DNA of 64,000 nt from Armatimonadota bacterium (lineage in GTDB: Bacteria > Armatimonadota > Fimbriimonadia > Fimbriimonadales > ATM1), in the NCBI GenBank assembly GCA_003577165.1, contig QEUM01000004.1, forward strand, positions 186,001 to 250,000, read 5' to 3'. The position numbers and the translations under genes are program-made. The notes below the pieces were generated by a model. The model did no database searches, was not told the origin of the DNA, and saw only the letters and a program-made list of their open reading frames with translations. Of the stretch, positions 8,376 through 16,976 are shown piece after piece; positions within the stretch are counted from its first letter, which is position 1; the number at the start of each line of letters is the position of its first letter.

Positions 8376-9278
8376 GGGCTGTAGTTCGGATACGAAACGA
8401 GCGACGGCATCGCGCCAATCCGGGAGCCGCTCGAATCCGAGGGAGCAGTATTTGTCCGTGCAGAGCACGCTGTAATTCGGCCTCTGCGCCTTTGTGGGCC
8501 AATCCTCGGTGCGGATCGGCAACACCGCGGCCTCTGCGCGGGCTCGGAGTTCCGACTCCTCCTGTCGGCTCTCACTCGAGTGTGACGATCTCAAGAGGTG
8601 CGCGAAAATCGTTTCGACGGCGAGTTCGCGCCAGGAAGCTTGTCCTGCGTTTACGATGTGATAGACGCCAGGCGGCGCGTTGTTTCCGATGAGGTTTGTA
8701 ATTGCTTCAGAAATGTCTCTCGTGTAGGTTGGAGATCCCACCTGATCGTCCACGACTCGAAGTTGGCGACCGGACTCGAAAGCGGAGAGGATCGTTCTCG
8801 GGAAACACTTGCCGAATGCGCCGAACAGCCAAGCAGTCCGAACTACGACGCCGTCGGGGTTCTCCTTCTGCAGAAGCCGCTCGCCTTGGAGTTTGCTTCT
8901 CCCATAGTTGCCGATGGGGTTCGGTTCATCGGATTCTGTGTAGGGCCGTTGCTTCGCGCCATCGAAGACGAAGTCTGTGCTTAGATGCAGAATTCGCGCT
9001 CCGATGCGCCTTGCATGACGAGCGAGCGTGAATGGCGCGACGGCATTGAGGTAATTCGCTTCGTACTGTTCGGACTCTGCTTCGTCCACCTTCGTGTATG
9101 CCGCGCAGTTAACGATCCAGTCCGCCGACACATTGAGGAAGAAAGCATCGATTGAAGGGCCGCTCGACAGATCGAGATCGTTGCGATTGGGACAGTCAAC
9201 AACGTGTCCCTCGGCTTGCATCGCTCGACGCAAATCCACGCCCAACATTCCCGTGCCGCCTGTTAGCAGGATTCTCAT
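8364..9278 (-). CDS. rfbD: dTDP-4-dehydrorhamnose reductase (RfbD/RmlD)
   Basis: This NAD(P)H-dependent reductase makes dTDP-L-rhamnose for cell-surface polysaccharides. The N-terminal motif LLTGGTGMLG is at residues 4-13, followed by AAYTKVDEAE, STDFVFDG (Thr101, Asp102) and the catalytic Tyr125/Lys129 in YGRSK. The length of 304 residues is standard. The other rml genes are absent here, so it is a stand-alone copy. The start is ATG 9278; I see no clear ribosome site, and a TACACT box lies 20 nt upstream. It overlaps cdd tail-to-tail. Confidence 0.93.
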   Translation of the reverse strand: MRILLTGGTGMLGVDLRRAMQAEGHVVDCPNRNDLDLSSGPSIDAFFLNVSADWIVNCAAYTKVDEAESEQYEANYLNAVAPFTLARHARRIGARILHLSTDFVFDGAKQRPYTESDEPNPIGNYGRSKLQGERLLQKENPDGVVVRTAWLFGAFGKCFPRTILSAFESGRQLRVVDDQVGSPTYTRDISEAITNLIGNNAPPGVYHIVNAGQASWRELAVETIFAHLLRSSHSSESRQEESELRARAEAAVLPIRTEDWPTKAQRPNYSVLCTDKYCSLGFERLPDWRDAVARFVSELQPLPA

Positions 9279-9313
9279 TGCGCGTCTCGCGTGACCTGAG
9301 TGTACCTTCGGGG

Positions 9314-9319
9314 TATCTT
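9314..9319 (+). promoter_or_regulatory. -10 box of the acetyltransferase gene
   Basis: TATCTT ends 5 nt before GTG 9325 with no Shine-Dalgarno between, so a leaderless transcript is likely. Confidence 0.45.
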
Positions 9320-9324
9320 GGCCC

Positions 9325-9816
9325 GTGTCCCTCCAGATTCGCGCCTACGTTCCAGGTGATGAGCCTGCCATCGAGGCTGTCATTCGATCCGTGTTCGAGG
9401 AGCACGATTTCCTTTATGAGCCCGAGGGCTATAACGCGGATGTGTCGAGGATTGCCGAGGAGTACCTGGCCGGAGGGGGGTTCTGGGTTTTGGCCGACGG
9501 GGACCGCATCGTCGGCACGGTCGCGATCAAGAGGTTGACTGAAGAGAGGTGCGAACTGTATCGCCTGTATCTTCTGCCCGAGTTCCGAGGATCAGGCCAA
9601 GGAATGAGGCTGTTGCGGCACGCGGTGGACGAGGCAAAGCGTCTCGGCTTCCACGACATGGAGATTTGGTCTGACAAAGTGCTCACGCTCGCGCACAGGC
9701 TGTACACTCGAATCGGCGCGCGATCCATCGGCGATCGATCCTGTACCTATGCGAGCGGCGCGCAATCTTACGAAGAGTGGGGATTCGTTCTCGACCTTGA
9801 GTCGGCAGACTTTTAG
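9325..9816 (+). CDS. GNAT-family N-acetyltransferase
   Basis: The protein is a 163-residue single GNAT domain. The acetyl-CoA motif A is visible as LLPEFRGSGQGMRLLRHAV (about residues 85-103, with R-G-x-G-x-G), followed by a typical AHRLYTRIGA motif B. The acceptor is unknown. The start is GTG 9325, just after a TATCTT box. The gene is convergent with trpA and their stop codons overlap by 4 bp, so there is no room for a separate terminator. Confidence 0.88.
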   Translation: MSLQIRAYVPGDEPAIEAVIRSVFEEHDFLYEPEGYNADVSRIAEEYLAGGGFWVLADGDRIVGTVAIKRLTEERCELYRLYLLPEFRGSGQGMRLLRHAVDEAKRLGFHDMEIWSDKVLTLAHRLYTRIGARSIGDRSCTYASGAQSYEEWGFVLDLESADF

Positions 9817-10601
9817 CGAGTCCCGGACTTCAGCCGCGCGACTTCGGCGCGAAGAGTCTCTTCGCAGTGCGGACGGCCCCAGCACTCGTGAATTAACTTC
9901 ACGACGTGACTCCCCACGACGGCTCCGTCTGCGACGCCGCACACCATGCGCACATGATCTGCGTTGGAGATTCCAAAGCCCACGCAGATCGGCAAAGACG
10001 TGACTTTGCGCACGCGCGCGACGAGATCCGTGACCTCTCTGGGCACTTCGCGCTCCGACCCCGTGACGCCCGTTCGCGAAACGCAATACACGAACCCTGT
10101 AGCTGCGCCGCAGGCGCATCGCAGCCGATCGTCTGTGCTAGTCGGAGCGGCGAGGAAGATGGTGTCGAGTCCTGCAGCGTGCGCGTGCTGTTTCCACTCC
10201 TCGCCCCCTTCCGGCGTGAGGTCGCTGAGGAGCACGCCATCCGCACCAGAATCCGCGACTTCTTGGGCGAATCGCTGAAATCCATGCCGCATGGCCGTGT
10301 TCGTATAGCCCATGTAGACGATCGGGACGGTGATGTTCGCGCTCTTTACGGCTTCGAATATCTCGCTGACCTTCGTTCCGCGGTCAAGCGCGCGTTGGCT
10401 GCTCTCTTGGATGGTCGGGCCGTCCGCGATCGGGTCGCTGAACGGGATGCCCACTTCGATGATGTCCGCGCCGCCGGCCTCGAGGTTCTCGAGAATCGCA
10501 GGCAGTTGGCCGACATCCGGATCGCCCCCGGTCACGAAACAGACGAGCGCCTTTTCATTCGATGCGGCCAGGTGAGCGAAGCGATCGGCGATCCGGGACA
10601 C
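9813..10601 (-). CDS. trpA: Tryptophan synthase alpha chain
   Basis: The enzyme cleaves indole-3-glycerol phosphate and passes indole to TrpB. The catalytic acids are Glu49 (IIEVGIPFSDP) and Asp60 (PIADGPT), in the same numbering as the enteric enzyme. The protein has 262 residues. The start is GTG 10601, with TAAACT 7 nt upstream. trpB is not adjacent, and trpE/trpG are 14 kb away in the other direction, so the trp pathway is dispersed in this genome. The next gene is divergent. Confidence 0.96.
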   Translation of the reverse strand: MSRIADRFAHLAASNEKALVCFVTGGDPDVGQLPAILENLEAGGADIIEVGIPFSDPIADGPTIQESSQRALDRGTKVSEIFEAVKSANITVPIVYMGYTNTAMRHGFQRFAQEVADSGADGVLLSDLTPEGGEEWKQHAHAAGLDTIFLAAPTSTDDRLRCACGAATGFVYCVSRTGVTGSEREVPREVTDLVARVRKVTSLPICVGFGISNADHVRMVCGVADGAVVGSHVVKLIHECWGRPHCEETLRAEVARLKSGTR

Positions 10602-10608
10602 GCTCGGC

Positions 10609-10614
10609 AGTTTA
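10609..10614 (-). promoter_or_regulatory. -10 box of trpA
   Basis: TAAACT on the minus strand, followed by 7 nt and the GTG start of trpA. There is no Shine-Dalgarno, so it fits a leaderless transcript. Confidence 0.45.
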
Positions 10615-10672
10615 CCGATGGATTCCGTAGAGCCGACACGGAACGCCCGCCCACAGCGTCCATCTGGTTGGA

Positions 10673-12232
10673 ATGCTTGCAGGAGTAATCGCGTTAGCCT
10701 TGGCGCAGAGCGGGCTGTTCGACCAAGGGACCTTCACTACCTACTTGTCGGGAGGAGAGATTTCGACGGAAGGTTTTCGGATGTTGGAAAGTGGGAAGAG
10801 CAGTTCGCTCATCTCCACGAAGACAGCCGGTGGATCGAAACTTAGCGTGAAGACGGAACTTCTCGTCGAGGGTGGGAGAGTTTCGTCCGCAACGGTGAAC
10901 ATCGTCTCCGTTCGAACGTACCGCCTGCAGAGAACGCCGGAAGGCCATCTGGTGGACAGTGGCGGAAAGCGCATCGCCGATGCGCAAAGGTCGGTCTTCT
11001 GCGTCGAGCCATACGCTTGGCATCAAATCTCGCATCTCCTGAGGGCGTATGAGGGTTCGACCGAACTCGCCTACGATGTCATCGCTCCTTCGTTGGGAGA
11101 GATACACCGATGGACAGTGCTGAAGTCGGGTGCGCTGCAGGACACTTCCGGCGAACTTCAGCGGTGGCAACTTTCGATGAACGGGCGGAGCGCGATGCTT
11201 GTCTCGGACCGAGACGGAAGAGTCTTGTACGTCGAAATCCCAGATCAGAAACTCGAAGTAGTGCGCAAGGGATACGAGCGGCTCAGGACAGCGCTGAGCG
11301 CTCCCACTCCGCGCCCTGACCTGCAGCCAAATCGGGAGAAGTACCGCGAGCAGGAGATCCGCGTACTCACGTCCGCGAACGTCCTGATCGCGGGCTCGCT
11401 CATGGTTCCGGTCGAGGGCGGCAGGCATCCGGGAGTCTTGATGATCGGCGGATCAGGCCCTTCGGATCGGGACTGGGACTCGCAGCCGAGCCTGACGATG
11501 GGGATGGGTCTTCAGATCGCGGACGCGCTTGCCGGGGCCGGTTACGTCGTCCTGCGTTTCGATGACCGCGGTGTGGGTCGTTCGACCGGCCCGAAGGGCC
11601 AGTCCTTCGCCGCCGCTGTCGCCGACTCTCGCTCCCTCGCCAACTACTTGAAATCGCGGTCGGAGGTCGACCCGTTCCGAGTGTACATTTTAGGACACAG
11701 CGAAGGCGCGGTGGCCGCGCTCAAACTCCTTGCGGAGGACGCGTGGCTGAAGGGCGGCATTCTCATCGGATGCCCGTCGAAGTCGCTGGATCGCGTCCTG
11801 CTCGAGCAACTGAACGCGCAGCAGGCCGACGACCGGCTGCCCCAGGCGATTCGAGATCAGGCCTCCGCGAAGATCCCGAAGGTGACCGAGGCGATCGCGA
11901 AGGCGACTGCCGGGGAGGCAGGGAGCGTGGACGGCATCGAACTCGCCTGGCTCCGGGAGCACATGAACCTCGATCCGACGAAACTCGCTTCGCAGGTGTC
12001 CGATCCCGTGCTCCTCGTTCAAGGGTTAGAGGACCTACAAGTGCTGTCCCGGAACGCCGCGGAATTGAAGGCGGCGTTCGGCGAGAAGGCGACGGTGGAG
12101 TACGTTCCCGGCGCGACTCACTACCTCGCGCCGTTCCCGTACGGGGTCACTGCGGCGTCGCCCGAAGATCAAGGCAAGGTGTCGCCCGGCGCTCTCTCCG
12201 CGATCGTGGGATGGCTGAAATCTCGGGGCTAA
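10673..12232 (+). CDS. Exported alpha/beta hydrolase
   Basis: The protein has 519 residues. A short hydrophobic N terminus (about residues 1-12) looks like a weak signal peptide and is followed by about 230 residues of beta-rich sequence I do not recognise. The second half is an alpha/beta hydrolase of the dienelactone/Hydrolase_4 group: GGSGPSDRDWD oxyanion region, DDRGVGRST, nucleophile Ser343 in GHSEGA, a likely acid in GLEDLQV and the catalytic His in GATHYL. The same layout is found in the hydrolase at 40947-42380, which has GSGAQDRN and GHSEGG. The substrate is unknown; esterase or peptidase are both possible. Confidence 0.82.
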   Translation: MLAGVIALALAQSGLFDQGTFTTYLSGGEISTEGFRMLESGKSSSLISTKTAGGSKLSVKTELLVEGGRVSSATVNIVSVRTYRLQRTPEGHLVDSGGKRIADAQRSVFCVEPYAWHQISHLLRAYEGSTELAYDVIAPSLGEIHRWTVLKSGALQDTSGELQRWQLSMNGRSAMLVSDRDGRVLYVEIPDQKLEVVRKGYERLRTALSAPTPRPDLQPNREKYREQEIRVLTSANVLIAGSLMVPVEGGRHPGVLMIGGSGPSDRDWDSQPSLTMGMGLQIADALAGAGYVVLRFDDRGVGRSTGPKGQSFAAAVADSRSLANYLKSRSEVDPFRVYILGHSEGAVAALKLLAEDAWLKGGILIGCPSKSLDRVLLEQLNAQQADDRLPQAIRDQASAKIPKVTEAIAKATAGEAGSVDGIELAWLREHMNLDPTKLASQVSDPVLLVQGLEDLQVLSRNAAELKAAFGEKATVEYVPGATHYLAPFPYGVTAASPEDQGKVSPGALSAIVGWLKSRG

Positions 12233-12266
12233 TTACCGTAGGCCAATCGAGCCGACAATCAACGGT

Positions 12267-12280
12267 GGGGCGAACGCCCC
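12267..12280 (+). other. Small GC hairpin before the PilZ gene
   Basis: GGGGC and GCCCC flank a GAAC loop. It lies 13 nt before the PilZ ATG, between the hydrolase stop and the start. It has no T tract, so it is not a convincing terminator. Confidence 0.3.
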
Positions 12281-12293
12281 TAAAGGCACCTGC

Positions 12294-13025
12294 ATGTCGG
12301 ACTCGAACCCTGTCATCGAACTGTCCCCGGGCCAGGTCGTCCAACTTGGGCGCGCCTCCGCTCAAACGGTCGACTCATTCGAGGTCGAGGTCGTTTCGCA
12401 CTCGTCGGGAGCGCTAACCCTCAGGGGGCCGACCGACCTGGCCATGCTTCGCCACGGGAGTTCGGTGTTCATCGACCCGCAGATCGAGGGGGCGTCGCTC
12501 GGATGGGGCATTGTGGGGATTCACACTCTGCACGGCGATCACACGGTGCTTCCCGTTGAGTCGCTCCGATGGGAGGCGGGAAGCGCCACCCGCGCGCAGC
12601 GAATTCCGTGCAGCGTTCGCGTGATCGTCACTCACGTCACGGAGCAGGACGGCGAAAGGGAAACCAAGCGCACCATCGGCACTCTGTACAACATCAGCGA
12701 AACCGGCTTGCGGATGAGGGTCCGAACACCTCACACGGTACGAACGCTGGCACACGTTCAGATTTACTTCGAAGAGGAGCCCGTCATCGCCCTCGTTCGG
12801 ATTGTGAGGGTGGTCAACGGCACGGAGTGCCACTCAGGCGGATTCGAAGTGGGCGCGACGTTCATCAAGTTCTTGTCGGGTCAGGAAATCCTCACATCCT
12901 TCCTTCATCGGCATGCGGAGTCTGAAGAGAGCGGCTCTGCAGAGGGGGGGGCGGATGAGGCCGAGCCTAAAGAGGCAGCCGAGCCCACGGAAGAGACGCC
13001 GCAAAAAGAAGAAGGGGCTGCATAA
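12294..13025 (+). CDS. PilZ-domain protein, probable c-di-GMP effector
   Basis: The protein has 243 residues. The first 90 residues form a YcgR-N/flagellar-brake-like beta domain. The PilZ domain follows, with an arginine pair at Arg100/Arg103 and the motif NISETG at 133-138, which matches the (D/N)xSxxG part of the c-di-GMP site. The first motif is RxxR rather than the usual RxxxR, so binding should be tested. The C-terminal 35 residues are low-complexity and rich in Glu and Ala. The start is ATG 12294 with AAAGG upstream. The stop lies in a GGGCTGC/GCAGCCC hairpin (13015-13033). Confidence 0.82.
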   Translation: MSDSNPVIELSPGQVVQLGRASAQTVDSFEVEVVSHSSGALTLRGPTDLAMLRHGSSVFIDPQIEGASLGWGIVGIHTLHGDHTVLPVESLRWEAGSATRAQRIPCSVRVIVTHVTEQDGERETKRTIGTLYNISETGLRMRVRTPHTVRTLAHVQIYFEEEPVIALVRIVRVVNGTECHSGGFEVGATFIKFLSGQEILTSFLHRHAESEESGSAEGGADEAEPKEAAEPTEETPQKEEGAA

Positions 13026-13073
13026 CGCAGCCCGCTACCAATCCATGACGGGGCGGGGGCCCCAAGACCCAAG

Positions 13074-14489
13074 ATGGTTTCTCATGAGAATTTTCAGTAC
13101 GACCTGATCGTCATCGGCAGCGGGCCGGCCGGACACCACGGTGCGATCCAGGCAGCGAAACTGGGGCATCGGGTCGCCATCGTCGAGCGCGAGAAGTGCG
13201 TCGGAGGCGTCTGTTTCAATACGGGCACCGTGCCCTCCAAAACGCTCCGCGAGGCGGTTCTGTTTTTGTCGGGGTTTCGACAGCGCGGGCTCTACGGTTA
13301 CAGTTATCGCGTCAAGAGCGACTTGACGATTCAGGATTTACTGTACCGATGCGAGCGAGTCGTCAATCAAGAGGTCGACGTGTATCGGGCTCAGTTCGGG
13401 CGCAACGGGGTTGACGTTTTGCAGGGCCGCGCAGAGCTGACGGGGCCGAACTCAGTGCGGGTCACTGGCCCGGACGGCATTCACGAGTTTTCGACGCGAT
13501 ACGTTTTGCTCGCTGTCGGAACCGTTCCCGCACAGTCCGCGGACTTCCCTGTCGACGGCGAGAGAATCATCGACGCTGACGGGGTGTTCTCGCTTCGCAA
13601 AGTTCCCAGGACTATGATCGTCGTCGGAGCCGGCGTCATTGGGTTGGAGTATGCGAGCATGTTCGCCACGCTCGGCGTGCATGTGACCGTGATGGAGAAG
13701 CGAAGTACGTTTCTTGAATTCCTCGACGGCGAGATCGTCGAGGCGTTGAAGTATCACATGCGCGACATGGGAGTCGTATTCCGACTCGGCGAAGAGGTGG
13801 AGCGTGTGGAAAGGGACGGCGATGAAGTCGTCGCCCATACGAAGAGCAACAAACTTCTCAGAGCCGAAACCGTTTTGTACGCCGTGGGTCGTCAGGGCAA
13901 CACACGCGACCTTAACCTCGGTGCAGCTGGATTAGAAGCCGATTCTCGTGGCCGTCTCACCGTGGACGAGGACTACAGAACGGCCGTGCCCACTGTCTTC
14001 GCGGCAGGAGACGTGATTGGGTTTCCGAGTCTCGCCTCGACGTCCATGGAGCAGGGGCGCATTGCGGCGGCCCGAGCGTTCGGCGTTGCGGATGCGGTGG
14101 TCGCGAAGCAGGTGCCTTACGGAATCTACACGATTCCGGAAATCTCCTTCGTCGGCAAGACGGAAGAGGAGTTAACCAGCGAGTCGGTTCCCTACGAGTG
14201 CGGCATGGCTCACTATCGTGAAATCGCGCGCGGCAATATCATCGGCGATACGACTGGGCGGCTCAAGCTCATCTTCCACCGCGAGACGGAGCAACTCTTG
14301 GGCGTTCACATCATCGGCGAGGGTGCGACCGAACTCGTGCACATCGGTCAAGCGGTGCTCGCGCTCGAAGGAAGCGTGAGGTACTTCGTCGATCAAGTCT
14401 TCAACTACCCAACACTCGCGGAGTGCTATAAGGTCGCCGCGCTTCACGGTCTCAACAAACTCGCTTGGCGATCCACGCGGGCGGCTTAG
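13074..14489 (+). CDS. sthA: Soluble pyridine nucleotide transhydrogenase (SthA type)
   Basis: This is a 471-residue flavoprotein of the disulfide reductase family. The FAD motif GSGPAG is near residue 14, the second GAGVIG motif binds nicotinamide, and the FAD2 motif VFAAGDVIG is present. The active-site segment reads GGVCFNTGTVPSKTLRE, so only one Cys of the usual CxxxxC redox pair is left and the other position is Thr. The C terminus has YPTLAECYK rather than the HPT of lipoamide dehydrogenase. Both points favour the SthA group, which transfers hydride between NADPH and NAD, over lipoamide dehydrogenase. The start is ATG 13074. Confidence 0.87.
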   Translation: MVSHENFQYDLIVIGSGPAGHHGAIQAAKLGHRVAIVEREKCVGGVCFNTGTVPSKTLREAVLFLSGFRQRGLYGYSYRVKSDLTIQDLLYRCERVVNQEVDVYRAQFGRNGVDVLQGRAELTGPNSVRVTGPDGIHEFSTRYVLLAVGTVPAQSADFPVDGERIIDADGVFSLRKVPRTMIVVGAGVIGLEYASMFATLGVHVTVMEKRSTFLEFLDGEIVEALKYHMRDMGVVFRLGEEVERVERDGDEVVAHTKSNKLLRAETVLYAVGRQGNTRDLNLGAAGLEADSRGRLTVDEDYRTAVPTVFAAGDVIGFPSLASTSMEQGRIAAARAFGVADAVVAKQVPYGIYTIPEISFVGKTEEELTSESVPYECGMAHYREIARGNIIGDTTGRLKLIFHRETEQLLGVHIIGEGATELVHIGQAVLALEGSVRYFVDQVFNYPTLAECYKVAALHGLNKLAWRSTRAA

Positions 14490-14543
14490 GAAACCTCCGA
14501 GCGGTGACTCGGCCATAATCCTCCCAGTCTTGAGGGGAGGCGT

Positions 14544-15347
14544 ATGGCACGCATTATCATTCTCATTGTCGTCGGCATCTTGGCGCTCGTAGGCGGCTGC
14601 GTCGCGATGTGCGTTGGAGGAGCGTTTTGGCTCACGTCCGGGCCGGTCAAGGCGGCGGATGAGTTTTTGGAGCGCATCGCAAAGGGGGACGTGGAGGGCG
14701 CGTACGCTTCGACCCATCCTGACTTCCAGATCGCGACGTCCCTGGACGAGTTCAAAGAGTTCGTCGAAAGCCGTGAACTCCAAAAGTTTCGGTCCGCGAG
14801 TTGGTCGTCGAGGTCGGTGGATAACAGCACAGGCGAAGTTCGTGGAACGGTCGAAATCGAAGGTGTCGGGCCGGTCAAGGCGTTCATCGTGCTGGTGAAG
14901 ACGGATGAATGGCGCGTCGTCCGGGCGGTAATTGGTGAGGATGTGACGACCGGAGGCGAGGAAGTCGCTCCTACGATTCCCCAGGAGTCCGAGGTCCGGG
15001 AGATGGTCGCCGACTCGATGTCGTCGTTTGCAAACGCCGTGAACAACGGGTCGTTCGTCGAGTTCCACGCGGAGATCGCGGAGGTTTGGAAGCAGCAGAT
15101 CACGGCCGAGGAGTTGAAGGCCGTTTTCCGCGAGTTCATCGAGAAGAAGATCGACCTCTCGCCCGTCGCGAAGATGGAGGCTCGATTCGACCGGCGGCCC
15201 GCGCTGGAGGACACCGGTATTCTTCGCGTCGAGGGTCACTTCGAGTCGCAGCCGGTGACTCGTTTCAATCTGGGCTATCTACTGGAAGCGGGCGCGTGGC
15301 GTCTTGCGAGCATCAGCGTGAATCTCGGCAACTCGTCATCGGGCTAA
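14544..15347 (+). CDS. Membrane-anchored protein with two NTF2/DUF4878-like repeats
   Basis: The protein has 267 residues. One hydrophobic segment (residues 3-32, interrupted by GGC) anchors it. Two domains follow that look alike: residues about 34-125 begin VKAADEFLERIAKGD, and about 150-260 begin MVADSMSSFANAVNNG. Each ends in a WR(V/L) strand, the pattern of small NTF2-like domains. I cannot name a function. A CATAAT box (14514-14519) and a strong GAGGGGAGG ribosome site precede ATG 14544. The stop codon sits in a 6-bp hairpin loop (15339-15354). A long minus-strand frame here is only its shadow. Confidence 0.72.
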   Translation: MARIIILIVVGILALVGGCVAMCVGGAFWLTSGPVKAADEFLERIAKGDVEGAYASTHPDFQIATSLDEFKEFVESRELQKFRSASWSSRSVDNSTGEVRGTVEIEGVGPVKAFIVLVKTDEWRVVRAVIGEDVTTGGEEVAPTIPQESEVREMVADSMSSFANAVNNGSFVEFHAEIAEVWKQQITAEELKAVFREFIEKKIDLSPVAKMEARFDRRPALEDTGILRVEGHFESQPVTRFNLGYLLEAGAWRLASISVNLGNSSSG

Positions 15348-15374
15348 CGCCCGAGGGCGAAAGCAAAAGGGAAA

Positions 15375-15451
15375 TGGGGCGGCGAATGGGATTTGAACCC
15401 ACGACCTCCTGAGCCACAGTCAGGCGCTCTAACCCCTGAGCTACCACCGCC
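15375..15451 (-). tRNA. tRNA-His (anticodon GTG)
   Basis: A full cloverleaf can be drawn on the minus strand. The acceptor stem GCGGTGG pairs with TCGCCGC, the D arm is GCTC/GAGC, the anticodon stem CCTGA/TCAGG holds loop CTGTGGC with anticodon GTG, and the T arm GTGGG/CCCAT holds TTCAAAT. G at position -1 (15451) faces discriminator C73, the identity pair of bacterial tRNA-His. The 3' CCA is encoded (15377-15375). A TATCCT box 12 nt upstream, on the same strand, is the likely promoter. Confidence 0.97.
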
Positions 15452-15463
15452 GTGAGAGACGGA

Positions 15464-15496
15464 AGGATACCCGCCGGTCGGGGCGACCGGTATCCT
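15464..15496. promoter_or_regulatory. Palindromic divergent promoter, tRNA-His / tilS
   Basis: TATCCT occurs on both strands: minus 15469-15464 towards the tRNA and plus 15491-15496 towards tilS. Between them CCGGTCG and CGACCGG flank GGG, forming a near-perfect inverted repeat centred near 15481. The tilS ATG is 11 nt after its box. Confidence 0.5.
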
Positions 15497-15507
15497 AACC
15501 CCGACCG

Positions 15508-16893
15508 ATGCTTCAGGAGTTCCAACGTCGCCTCTCGGTCGAGCGGCTCCTCGAACCGGGGGCGAGCGTCATCATCGCGTTTTCCGGTGGGCCTGATTCC
15601 AGTTGCCTTCTGCATCTTCTCACGCTTAGTGGCTGCGATGTGACGGCCGCCCACCTGGTCCACGGGCTTCGTGAAGAAGCGGAGCGCGAGGCCGAACTGT
15701 GCCGTGCGTTCGCACTGAAGCATGGTGCGCGCTTTGAGAAGGGGTGTGCCGACGTGAGGGCTATCGCGGAACAGGATGGGATTGGACTCGAAGAGGCCGG
15801 GCGGAAGGCAAGATACTCCTTCTTCGCAGCCGTCCACAAGAAGATCGGAGCGCCCGTGGCGACGGCGCACACGCTGGACGACCACGTCGAGACGATTCTC
15901 ATGAATCTCGCCCGAGGGTCCGGTGCGCGCGGGTTGTCGGGAATCCCAATGCGCCGGGACTACGTGATTCGTCCGCTGCTGTGGGTCAGGCGGTCGGAGA
16001 CTCAAGAATATTGTCGCGAACATGGGCTGTTGATACTCAGCGACCCGGCGAACGAGGACTTGCAGTTTGCGCGCAACCGCGTGCGCAAATTCGTGATCCC
16101 CGGATTCGAGCAGATCCGATTTGGGGCGGCGGAGGCGGCGGCGCGCTCCGCGCGAATCCTCTCGGAGGAAGATGCGCTCCTCGATGCACTGGCCGAAGAC
16201 GCGCTGGCCGCATGCATGCGAAGGCGCGGGGGGGCGCTCGACTTTGTGTGCGACGGGCTTTATTTGGAACTGCGCGTCGAGCCGCTGAAGGCGGCGCCGA
16301 CTGCGCTTCTTCGGCGAGTCGTCCGGATCGCGGCGCGCCGATTCGACGTGGACCTCGATTGGACGCTCACCGACATCGTCACAACGGCTATTCAGTCGGG
16401 CGATAAGGCGTCCGTGGCGGTCGAGGGCGCGCCGGTGAGGGTCTTGGTCGGCGAGCGGACTCTGCGAGTCGTGCGGGACGAAGCCACAGTGGACTACGAG
16501 GTGGAGGTCGAAGCGGGCGGATCAGTGCCTCTCCCCCGCCTCGGCGGGAGGCTAGGCGCGGGCGTCCTCCCGGGCGAGATGTTGCCGGACGGGAGCCGTC
16601 TGACGGCCTGGTTGGATGCCGACAGCATCGTCGGCGCCCTCGTTGTTCGCGCCGCTCGGTCGGAGGACGAACTGGTCCCAGTGGGCGACACCAGGCGGAG
16701 GCGAGCGTTCGAACTCCTGGAGAATGCGGGCCTCCCTCTGAAGGCGAGGCGGCGATGCCCGATCGTTTGCGACGACGAGGGTCCGGTTTGGGTGCCTGAA
16801 TGCGCCACGGCGTCACGGGTTCAGGTGACGCCCGCGACGAAGCGGACGCTGAGGCTGAGGTTAGAGCCCGATTCGACCGACGGAACGGTATAA
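15508..16893 (+). CDS. tilS: tRNA(Ile)-lysidine synthetase
   Basis: The enzyme converts C34 of the CAU-anticodon tRNA-Ile to lysidine so that it reads AUA. The PP-loop SGGPDS is at residues 26-31, the HLVHGLREE and TAHTLDDHVET segments bind ATP and tRNA, and LARGSGARGLSGI and the R-N-x-x-R segment follow, as in the family. With 461 residues it includes the C-terminal TilS domain. It begins at ATG 15508 soon after a TATCCT box shared back-to-back with the tRNA-His gene. The stop codon overlaps the ftsH -10 box. Confidence 0.93.
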   Translation: MLQEFQRRLSVERLLEPGASVIIAFSGGPDSSCLLHLLTLSGCDVTAAHLVHGLREEAEREAELCRAFALKHGARFEKGCADVRAIAEQDGIGLEEAGRKARYSFFAAVHKKIGAPVATAHTLDDHVETILMNLARGSGARGLSGIPMRRDYVIRPLLWVRRSETQEYCREHGLLILSDPANEDLQFARNRVRKFVIPGFEQIRFGAAEAAARSARILSEEDALLDALAEDALAACMRRRGGALDFVCDGLYLELRVEPLKAAPTALLRRVVRIAARRFDVDLDWTLTDIVTTAIQSGDKASVAVEGAPVRVLVGERTLRVVRDEATVDYEVEVEAGGSVPLPRLGGRLGAGVLPGEMLPDGSRLTAWLDADSIVGALVVRAARSEDELVPVGDTRRRRAFELLENAGLPLKARRRCPIVCDDEGPVWVPECATASRVQVTPATKRTLRLRLEPDSTDGTV

Positions 16894-16894
16894 T
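16889..16894 (+). promoter_or_regulatory. -10 box of ftsH
   Basis: A perfect TATAAT spans the tilS stop codon. It implies a 5' leader of about 75 nt before the ftsH GTG at 16977, unlike the leaderless genes around it. I see no good -35. Confidence 0.5.
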
Positions 16895-16976
16895 GGCGCC
16901 CGTTTCAAGCAGTCCGCGAAACGGCCGGTCACGGCAGGGCGTAGGATGAACACGGAGTCGCCCGCCCGGAGATGCA

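Noticed and set aside
13074-14489. Calling the flavoprotein lipoamide dehydrogenase
   Set aside because: One of the two redox Cys is Thr and the C-terminal His-Pro-Thr motif is absent, which fits the transhydrogenase group instead.
14172-15239. Long minus-strand frames over sthA and the NTF2-like gene
   Set aside because: They are antisense to genes with clear promoter, ribosome site or motifs, and their translations show no domain.
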